DNA of 64,000 nucleotides from assembly GCF_002234675.1 (NCBI RefSeq), contig NC_019876.2, positions 18,917,354 to 18,981,353 on the forward strand. The letters run 5' to 3'. The notes below the pieces were generated by a model. It did no database searches, was not told the DNA's origin, and worked only from the letters and a program-made list of their open reading frames with translations. This DNA is from Oryzias latipes. Taxonomy: Eukaryota; Chordata; Actinopteri; Beloniformes; Adrianichthyidae. The translations under genes and the position numbers were made by a program. The number at the start of each line of letters is the position of its first letter. Position 1 is the first letter of the stretch. This document shows positions 44,270 to 53,238 of the stretch, one piece after another.

Positions 44270-45156
44270 TAGGGGTGTAACAATTGATCGATTAATCGAT
44301 AAATGAATTTTTATTCCTAGGATGGAACCAGATTGATCTGTCTGAGGCAGAATCAAACCGAACTATATCATTAAAAAAAATTGATAATGAAATCGAAATT
44401 AGAAAATACCATATGAGACATGGTAGTTTTATTTTACTATAACCTAAAATCCACCAAGTGCATCACAGCAGACAACACATGTGATGACCGCCACAAAAAA
44501 AAATCCTCAATCATTATAGTCCAATGGTTGGAAACACTTGAATTTTGCAAAGACATGTAACCATGCAGTGTAGTTACTACACTGTAGTAGAATATTCTAT
44601 AATGTTCCGTTTGTATTATTTTGATGTGGAAAAACAAGAGTAGGCGGAACTTTAGGAAACTAAAATGTTAATGGATTGGCCGTTAAATCTTGTTTACTTG
44701 TTTGTTTTCACTAGGGATGCACGATATGAGGAAAACACGCGATATGCGGTATTAGTGATCAATATTGCGATGACAATATAACTTGCGATAAATGAACAAA
44801 TAGCAAAAACAACAAACATTTCCATTTCACTTCAAAAGTTTAATTTAAGTAAGAGTCAAAATTCCTTAAATTAGTCTCCAAATGACCCTTGTCTAGTTTG
44901 TACACATGTTTAATTTACACTTGATTATCTTGAAGAAATCCAAAGAATCTAAAAAACTTCACTTCCACTGTTCAGCATCCTGGTATTTATCTTTAGGTCA
45001 CACTGGTTGTTTTTTAGGCTAAAGATGTTCTGGATCAATCTTATGTCAGTGAATTGGGTTGAATTAGATCATTTAAAATAAAATAAAAATGGAAAGTGAA
45101 TCAAATCGGCAACCATAAATATCAAATCGTTGTAAAAATTAATTGTTACACCGCTG
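44270..45156. mobile_element. hAT-like MITE (AGGGGTGTAACAATT termini) with a nested fragment
   Basis: Left TAGGGGTGTAACAATTGATC and right AATTGTTACACCGCTG are inverted. A second element starting CTAGGGATGCACGATATGAG begins at about 44713. It is related to 62539-63244. Confidence 0.6.
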
Positions 45157-45799
45157 TTTATGATTATTTTTTTTACAAATTATCAGTTTCAGACAGAATA
45201 TGAATTTATGCTGGAACTGAACACCTCAGCCAATATTTAATCTAAATTCTGAGCCGTGTTCACAGCGTTTGGTTCAAAAGATGTTGTGGATTTTGAAACG
45301 TTCACCACACAAAGAGGCACTGTAGACACGGATTTGCTGGGTTATGAAAACAGTTTACAAGTCCCACAAGTTAGACTGGGAATTTGCCAAAAAGTTTAGA
45401 GCCAAGTTGACCAGTGTAGCATTGCATTAGTTATATAAAGCATATAATTAAATGTAACCTAAAGTAAAAAAAAAAAAAAAGAAAAAAATGGCAAAAAAAC
45501 AGTACAGTAACCACAAGATTGAGAAGGTAGCACAGATTTATAGGCGGTCCACCACAACGGAAAACAATGACATAATTTTGACATAATTGACATAATTGCA
45601 GACAGTTAGTGTGTGGTAGGAAAATTCCACGGGTAGGAAGGATTTGTAGAACCCTTGTAGAACAAATGGTTAATTCCAAGATAAACCTTCCAGACATGTC
45701 TAATTGGAACTTCACATGAATACATATCACATTCACATAAGCCCAAACTGTTGGCTTATGGGGTCGGCTTGCGGTCTGCCTGATATTTTTTATACATCA

Positions 45800-45984
45800 C
45801 AAATACGTTTTTTTTTTCAAACTGCCTTTTTTTCATTTTCATCACAACAATTTGAATAAAGAAATACCTAGAAATGTAATTTTGAGCTTAATTTTATTTA
45901 TCTATGTCCTCCATCATCAGAAAAATGCCACAAGAACATGTTCAAAACATCAAAAACACCATTTTCATGGGGGTGGCTCTTTAA
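45800..45984. mobile_element. TTAA-flanked MITE family, 3' fragment
   Basis: It contains CATCATCAGAAAAATGCCAC and ends GGGGGTGGCTCTTTAA. Confidence 0.6.
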
Positions 45985-46740
45985 CAACTTGAAAGAGATT
46001 GAGCAGCATGATCTGTGTTCATTGTAACCATTGCTTCACTATTTCAATGAAAACTGTAAAAACCAGACCCAGGAGCTCTACCTGTCCGTTCTTTTAATGA
46101 GACAACTAAATATGACATGGAGTTATAGCTGCAAAAAGGATAAGGAGTTTTGCACCACCTTCCAAGGTGATAGAAACTGAACTCAAACTACGGTATGTTG
46201 AGTAATTAAGCAAAACCATATGACGTAAATGCAGCTATACTGTTCCACGAAGATAAACTAAGGCTGCAAAATATAAGCTACAATTTTTCTCCATGATTGT
46301 CCAATTGAATTAAGGTTTTATTTTTCTTCACAATTCAAAAAAATTTAATTAAAAAAAATGTCATTTTAAAATATATAAATCCATCTAATCTTTAAAAAAA
46401 AATGTGTGAGGTCATGAGTTTGTTCCAGAATTTTTATCATAAAACAAGCTTGAAGGGTAGAAAGCAAAGGCAAACACAATACACCACATGTTGCAGATTA
46501 ACACATTATAGATGGCAAATCAAATAGGGAGCTCTGCTGTGCCTTTGGCCTGACCCGGCTGTGACCACTGAATGAAAAAAGTCAAACGGCTACACAAGGC
46601 TAGTCTGCTGTGACGGTACAGTCAGCTCACCAAATCTTGTAATGTTGGTTGTATATTGTGTGTTTGGAAACACACCAAAAAACTATAATTTATCTTTCTG
46701 GTAGTACTGGCCAGACCTATATGAACAGTAATTGTAGTCC

Positions 46741-47335
46741 AACTCCAATCATTGTATGATCTATTTTCAAAGCGTTCCCGGTGGTCTTTTAATTATGATT
46801 ATGCATTTTCAGACGAAAAAAAAAAAAAAAACCTGTGTCATTTTCTAGGATATATTTCTGCAGACGAGTTGTGGTTCATTGAAAATTCACCTCAGAATTT
46901 TTGGTGAAACTGCTGGCGCGGAGTAAACCTTCCTCCATTTCCCATCATCCCTTTGTTTACACGCTACCTTACAGCTCCTCACAACCCCAAGCTAACATTA
47001 CCGATTAAACAAAAACGGCAAGCAATATTGGAGCTATCCAGCCGTACAGTTTTGAACCAGATGCCAGCTTGGACGAGGAAAACAGAATTACATAGATCTA
47101 GTCGTCTGTAGGTGGATGCTTCAGAATGGAGCAGAGCAGGGGGCTTGTAGGTCTTACATCACACAGACAAGTTTTTTCTAACAGCACTTTTCTGTCTCCC
47201 CCTCATTCACAAGGATTTAAATAAAAAAAAATACTCAGAAATGCAACTGAATTTCCTTGACATATCTCCTCCATCATCAGAAAAATGCCCTAAGAACATG
47301 TTAAAAACACAATTTCTATCGGAGTTGGTCCTTAA
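46741..47335. mobile_element. TTAA-flanked MITE family copy
   Basis: Landmarks: GCGTTCCCGGTGGTCTTTTA, ATTGGAGCTATCCAGCCGTA and GAATGGAGCAGAGCAGGGGG. It ends GGAGTTGGTCCTTAA. It is about 590 bp and non-coding. Confidence 0.75.
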
Positions 47336-47485
47336 TAACTATTTAGGTAGGGTGCATTTGGGCTTATTTGAAAACAATGGTTTCTTTGTCTATGCATGCG
47401 AGTAAACATTTAAGGTAACCCTTTGTTGTGGTTTATGCCGTCTTTTGCTATACGTCTATTTCACAGGCTGATATTCTAGTATTAA

Positions 47486-47747
47486 ATGGTAAATGGCGTA
47501 TACTTATATAGCGCTTTCTACCCTCTTTCGAAGGCCCAAAGCGCTTTACAGTCACAGTCCCATTCACCCATGAACACACACATTCACACACTCCGCTCCG
47601 CTGCCGAACACTGGCGCCAACCTCCCACCAGAGGCAAGGTGGGGTTCAGTGTCTTGCCCAAGGACACTTCGACTCATGGGCATGCAAGGCGGGAATCGAA
47701 CCTGCAGTCTTACAATCATGGGTCAACCGCCCTACCGCAGCACCAGC
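47486..47747 (-). mobile_element. tRNA-derived SINE-like repeat, second copy
   Basis: It is the reverse complement of the 17573 element. It starts with the GCGTATACTTATATAGCGC end and finishes at the tRNA-like head GGGAATCGAACCTGCAGTCT on the plus strand. Confidence 0.75.
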
Positions 47748-48548
47748 AGTATATTATTATTGTTAATGTTGTACTTGCCAAGTCATTCTATATAAAGAAA
47801 ACATTAAACATAACATTAAACATAAAAGAAACCCAAAAATAAAATTTTAAAAAACATTTTTTAAAAAGTCATAACATGTTCACTTAAAAATAAATACAGT
47901 GCAATAAGCTGCTTTTGTAAAACTAGATTCCGTCATGTTTATCAAACCCTTTCATTGCTAAAGGTCAAAGTGGACGATTTTGTTCTTAATCTCAAATATA
48001 AACTGCAGTTATGCGGTTACAGCAGAATGTGATCAGATAAATTATCTCTGTGTTCTGGAGCAACATCGTCAAACACAGTAAAGTCTAAACTACTATGTTC
48101 CAAAGTGGGTTAAGGAAATAATTCCAGACATTTCTGAAAAGTAAAATATGAGTAACGTTAGTTGATTTAACTAAATGACAACATTCGATTACATCGTGAC
48201 GCCAAAGTTTAAAACTTCTGAGTCCCACTATCTGAGCTGTCATATTAGGAGGAACAAAGTATTTATTTAAAGTGGTTTCTAAAAGGTGACAGGAAGAATA
48301 ACACTAAAGTGTTGTTGTGTAATTGAAGCAAGGGAACTCTGTCAACCCCGCCTGGTACCAAAGACAGCCCCACAACAAGCTCGGCGGTTAGCCGCGTGCG
48401 CAGACCGTGGTTAACGGGGTTTGCCCGGAGTGTTTGGGGGAAAACGAGGAAAAAATAGCGCAGAAAAAAGGAAAACAAACGGTAGACCCGACCATTTATC
48501 TAATTATAACCAGGCATGCACACAGCAGGCTGGTGAATTTCCACTCAC

Positions 48549-48660
48549 TTTTCAGCACCTGCTTTTAGTTAACGGCGAGCTAGCTCACAGCTAGCTAGCA
48601 AACTCAGCGAATAACACCTGTTCAGCAGTGACACGAACGCGAATTCGAGCCGAAGTCCCA
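48549..48660 (-). promoter_or_regulatory. Candidate CLCN3 promoter and non-coding first exon
   Basis: The exon at 34992-35173 needs an upstream 5' exon. A good donor (GTGAGT) lies on the minus strand at 48548 after AAAAGCAGGTGCTGAAAA. The 48.3-48.7 kb stretch is richer in CpG than its AT-rich surroundings and lacks obvious repeats. Placing the first exon here is inference. A divergent ORF starts on the plus strand at 48684, so this may be a bidirectional promoter. The transcription start is not determined. Confidence 0.4.
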
Positions 48661-48683
48661 ACATTTGGAGGGAAGATGACAGG

Positions 48684-49123
48684 TTGATGGCCTCTGGTGA
48701 TGTCAAGCCTGATCTAAAACAGCCGGTGATCCATTACACTCAACTGCCGCAGAATAACGGAGCTGCCTGGACGTACCTTCCCGGTGCCTCAATCCCAGTT
48801 CGTACACAACACATCCTTTTTCCACAGGTGAAAATGTGGAATTTTTCTCCGCCTTCCCCTGCTTATAAGACAGGATTTGACATTTTTCTCCTCATGATGC
48901 TGTTTTCTTGCTCCAGTCCCATCCCCGTGTCAGTGACGTTGACTTCCTGTTGCCGTCCCATCGTCCCAGCAGGGGCTGCAGCGGCACAGTTCCCACCCAC
49001 AGGCTCAGAGAGCATCAGAGGCTGCGAGGACATGAGCTGATCAATTATTCATTTGATCGCTGCAATCAAGGGGCGGGGGCAAGAACGGAAGAGGGCAAAT
49101 CAAATCAATTAGGAGGAGACTGA
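48684..49123 (+). CDS. Unrecognised ORF, possible two-exon gene (join 48684-48827, 48917-49123)
   Basis: I do not recognise this. An ATG at 48684 (a second ATG follows two codons later) opens 48 codons reading MMASGDVKPDLKQPVIHYTQ and then GAAWTYLPGASIPVRTQH. At 48828 a CAG|GTGAAA donor falls in phase 0. At 48917 a pyrimidine-rich TTTTCTTGCTCCAG acceptor restores an open frame, to TGA at 49121-49123, for 116 aa in total. Unspliced, the frame runs to 49040 (118 aa). No transposon similarity was seen, and it lies in the CpG-richer CLCN3 upstream segment. The first exon looks protein-like in composition and the second less so (Arg/Ser/His rich). It may be a lineage-specific gene, a 5' piece of a longer gene, or chance. 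Confidence 0.35.
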
Positions 49124-49392
49124 CATTTCCCACCAGCGGGAACTCATTTCCAGAGTCCAAGTAACACATTATCACTTAAAACAAAAAGAGAAATTCAGGG
49201 ATGTTTTTTCTTCAAAGAATTTTGACTTTATTGCCTTAATTCCGACTTTATTCTCAGAATTCTGACTTTGATCTCTATATATGAGACTTTAATCTCTTTA
49301 ATTTTAGAATCAAACCACATGATACACATTATACCTGCACGGTGTGGAGCATGGGGTGGTGTGTGTAAATATTGATGTATATATGTATATAT

Positions 49393-50951
49393 AGTGAGGT
49401 CAATAAGTATTTGATCACCCTGTGATTTAGCAAGTTCTCCCACTTAGAAAACATGGAGGGGTCTAAAATTTTCATCATAAGTTCATTTCCACAGTGAGAG
49501 ACAGAATCTAAAGAAACATTCAGAAATCAAGTTGTATTTTTTTAAATGATTTATTTGTATATTACTGTGACAAATAAGTATTTGATCGCTTGAGTTAAAC
49601 AACTTTAACATTTGGTACAAAAGCCTTTGTTAACAATTACAAAGGTAAATGGTTCCTGTAGTTCTTCACTAGGTTTCTACACACTGCAGCAGGGATTTTG
49701 GCCCACTCCTCCATACAGATCTTCTCTAGATCTGTCAGGGTTCGGGGCTGTTTCTGAGCAACACGGAGTTTCAGCTCCCTCCAAAGATTCTCTATTGGAT
49801 TTATGTCTGAAGACTGGCAAGGCCACTCCAGAACCTTGATTTGCTTCTTACTCCTTGGTTTTCTTGGCTGTGGGCTTCAGGTCATTGTCATGCTGAAAGA
49901 CCCAGCCACGACCCATCTTCAACAGAAGGGGTAAGGAGGTTTTTGACCAATATCTCACAATACAGAGCCCCGTTCATCCTCTCCTTAATACAGTGCAGTT
50001 GTCCTGACCCCTGTGCAGAAAAACACCCCCAGAGCATGATGCTTCCACCCCTGTGCTTCACTGTAGGTATGGTGTTCCTGGGATGATGCTCCTCCTTCTT
50101 CCTCCAACACGCCGAAGTTGAGACCAAAAAGTTCTATTTTGGTCTCATCTGACCACAAGACTTTCTCCCATGACTCCTCTGGATCATCAAGATGGTCATT
50201 GGCAAACTTCAGACGGGCCTTGACATGGGCTGACTTCAGCAGGAGAACCTTCCGTGCAATACATGATTTTAAAGCATGACGTTTTAATGTCTTACTTATA
50301 GTAGCCTTGGAAACAGTGGTCCCAGCTCTCTTCAGCTCATTGAACAGCTCCTCCCGTGTAGTCCTGGGCTGATTCTTCAGCTTCCTTAGCATCACAGATA
50401 CCCCACGAGGTGAGATCTTGCGAGGGGCCCCAGTCCGAGGGACATTGACAGTCATTAGCCTCTTCCATTTACTGAAAATTGCTCCAACAGTTGTTCTTTT
50501 CTCACCAAGCTGCTTGGCAATTGCCCAGTAGCCACTTCCAGCTTTGTGAAGGTCTACAATTTTGTCTCTTGTGTCTTTTGACAGCTCTTTGGTTTTGCAC
50601 ATGTTGGTAGTTAGACTTCTGACTGATTGTGGGATGCACAGGTGCCTTTATGCAAGCTAACGACCTCAAACAGGTGCCACTAATTTAGAATCACGAGCAG
50701 AGTGGAGTTGGACTATTTAAAAGCAGAACAGCAGATCTTTGCTGGTCGGAAATCTATCTGATAATCAAGTGATCAAATACTTATTTGTCACAGTAATATA
50801 CTAATATGTTGTTTAAAAAATCATACAACGTGATTCAGATTCTGTCTCTCACTGTGGAAATGCACCTATGATGAAAATTTTAGACCCCTCCATGTTTTCT
50901 AAGTGGGAAACCTTGCTAAATCACAGGGTGATCAAATACTTATTGACCTCA

Positions 50952-50954
<3 letters not shown>
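49393..50954 (-). mobile_element. Tc1-like transposon with long inverted repeats
   Basis: The left end AGTGAGGTCAATAAGTATTT and the right AATACTTATTGACCTCACTG are inverted, with homology extending about 130 bp inward on each side. It is 1.56 kb, flanked by TA-rich sequence and followed by a (TA)n tract. It carries a minus-strand transposase gene, broken in the second half. Confidence 0.93.
49888..50602 (-). pseudogene. Tc1 transposase gene, frameshifted
   Basis: The first 205-codon frame (49985-50602) starts [20 protein letters not shown] and includes both DNA-binding subdomains ([40 protein letters not shown]). It also holds the first catalytic Asp region [13 protein letters not shown]. The frame is then lost. 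The next part ([20 protein letters not shown]) continues in another frame to about 49888. The C-terminal DDE residues are not readable, so it is inactive. Confidence 0.9.

Positions 50955-50956
<2 letters not shown>

Positions 50957-51010
<54 letters not shown>
50957..51010. repeat. (TA)n microsatellite beside the Tc1 terminus
   Basis: Pure TA repeat starting 2 bp after the element end. It may have grown from the duplicated TA target. Confidence 0.95.
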
Positions 51011-51015
<5 letters not shown>

Positions 51016-52976
51016 TTTTTTCAATTCTGTGCTTACTTGTACCCATTTAGCACATTTTGCATAATAATTATTCCCTGAAGATTGATCAGTCCTTATTTAT
51101 ATGTCCATATTCTACTTTTTTGTAAGTGCTCCTGCTTCACCACTCTATAGATAACCCGCGTTGTTGGAATTTACTCCCTTGATATTTTTTTGAGCAAACC
51201 ATGCCCCTCCCTCCAGTTAACAACAATGAAGTTAAACGAAATTGATTGGCAGAGTGTACTGAAAATCCAAATTTCTGCTATTGGGTATTTTTAGAAAACA
51301 GTTTGTAGCATCCTTTTTTCCACATTATTGGCTTTTGATTAAAAATAAATAAATAACAACTCAATTGGCAATGATTAAAAAAAGTAGAATAATCAAGGTT
51401 GTGAGCACCATCCCTACAGTGTAATAACATAAAATTCACATTATTCATGCTGGAGTCTTGAGCCAGTTTCAAGAGTGCAACCATTAGGGATGCCATTGTT
51501 ATTATTTTAAAACTGAACCGTGTTATCCAATTGAACGAAATAGTTGGAAAAGTAAAACTTTGCATACCTACAACATACCAGTATGTTTACACTAAGAGTG
51601 TCAAACATGTATTGGGCTAAATTTAAATAGGATTTTTTTTTTGTTTGTTTCATTACATAACAGTGTAAGACAACAAAGGCTTTTTTCATTGTTACTTGCT
51701 TCATAGCCAATGAAAAAAAAAATGGTTCTGAATTTTTCAGTTTTTTGTTATTGCATTATTTTGTTATTATGCAAATCAAATATTAAACCAAACAAAACTC
51801 CATACCAAGTACCATCCTAGGTCTCATAGTGCTTCATTCTTCTGCATGTTGCCAACAAAGTACATCTATGCAACTTGTATTTCAGCAAAAAATCAATTCA
51901 AATTTAAAGCTGCGAACGGCTTTGTAGGCCTGCAGGCACTACCCACCCTCGCCAACCCCCATTGCCCCTTTTCATCTACCCTCACTGGCTGAGCAGCTGC
52001 TTTGGCCCTTCACTCTCTTTCCCTCTGCCTCTTCCACCTTTGTCAGAGCTGCGCGTCACAAATTCATGAAAAAACAACTTTTTTCAAAATAGCAGCTTTT
52101 CTGTTTATCTCTATAGCAACCTTTTGTTTTGTCACCTGGGGGTGACAAACGAGATGTAATTTTTTAAAGAATCTGCAAAAGTATTTGTAGTTCCTTAGCA
52201 ACTGAGGTTTTTGGTAACCACGCCTTCATTCCTATTATGTTCATATCGTATGTTATATAGTTTCATTCACTTTAAGCTAAGGATTCATTTATTAAATTTT
52301 CACAGTATTTCAGTAAAAAAATTTGCGAGCGACAGGGGAACGCCACTTTTGCAAGTTCATCACACGAACGCCGGTCAAATTTTACAAATTTACAAGCTCA
52401 ACATTTTTTACCAAGTAGTTTCTTAACAATGATCTTGAGGAAAGAGGAGGCAACAGATCGAAATCTCTAGGAAGATTTTAAATTTGTAGGTGTTTATTTA
52501 TTCAAAATGGCGGCCTCTTCCCGGAACAAAGGTATACGAAACGTTGGTGGTAGCTGTAGGCTTTATCTGGTGGCATGTGTATGAAATTCCATGAATTTCC
52601 CCATAATATTTTCAAAACTACCTTCGGATACCCCCGTTGTGTGTTTTTTCGTTTCATTTTTTTTTTTGCCTCATTCATTTCTTGGACGGTTTCTCCTGCT
52701 GTGATGTCATGGGAGTGGGGTGGGGGTGGGGGATTATTTACTACTCCCAAAATTCCTTTTCACCGAGTATCAGGTGTGTGCAAATTTTGGTGAGTTTGCC
52801 GCGGAGGTAGAATTTTCACTCAAAGGGGCAGTAAAAAAGGAAGAATTGCAAAAACAATACAGTCCTTAGAATCCAGGACTGCTGTGGACCATAATAATGG
52901 AGAAAAAGGGAAAACCTCTACAGCTTCAATTTGCAAAATTGCTTTTTTGAGATTTAATGATTTTATCATGTTGAAA
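51011..52976. other. Intergenic region between the Tc1 element and NIT1
   Basis: AT-rich sequence. The part from about 51900 to 52830 (AAAGCTGCGAACGGCTTTGT onward, CCACCCTCGCCAACCCCC) reads like an old dispersed repeat, but I could not find its ends or a coding frame. Confidence 0.4.
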
Positions 52977-52982
52977 TTTATT
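52977..52982 (-). terminator. AATAAA overlapping the NIT1 stop codon
   Basis: The minus strand reads GGAATAAATTT, so the TAA stop is embedded in a canonical poly(A) hexamer. It might give a very short 3' UTR. Another AATAAA occurs near 52.49 kb. Confidence 0.3.
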
Positions 52983-53238
52983 CCAGACTGTGGTAGAACG
53001 CTGTCTCTCTGCGGTGCTGTTGGACAGGCATATTTTTTCTGGTTCTCCTCACTTTATCCAAGTCGACTTCTACTAGCACCACTGCAGGGCTCTCCCCTCC
53101 ACAGTCAGCTAGCACCTCGCCCCAAGGGTCCACTGCCAGGCTGTGACCATAGGACGCGCGCTTCTCGTGGTGTTGGCCGACCTGGGCTGCTGCCAAGACA
53201 AAGCACTGGGTCTCGATTGCCCGAGCGCGGAGTAACAC
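52978..53238 (-). CDS. NIT1: NIT1 exon 6 (C terminus and stop)
   Basis: Acceptor GTTTCAG, 261 nt to TAA at 52978-52980. It encodes VLLRARAIETQCFVLAAAQV, GQHHEKRASYGHSLAVDPWG and a C terminus ending QQHRRETAFYHSLE. The stop overlaps an AATAAA hexamer (52977-52982, minus). Confidence 0.95.
   Translation of the reverse strand: MLLRARAIETQCFVLAAAQVGQHHEKRASYGHSLAVDPWGEVLADCGGESPAVVLVEVDLDKVRRTRKNMPVQQHRRETAFYHSLE

Larger units (their letters stand above)
35174..48548. other. Presumed CLCN3 5' UTR intron; repeats only
   Basis: No conserved exon was seen between the 35.1-kb exon and the candidate promoter. Apart from the elements listed, 35300-36400, 39310-41190, 43200-44260 and 47750-48300 are AT-rich sequence in which I see no gene. 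Confidence 0.6.
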
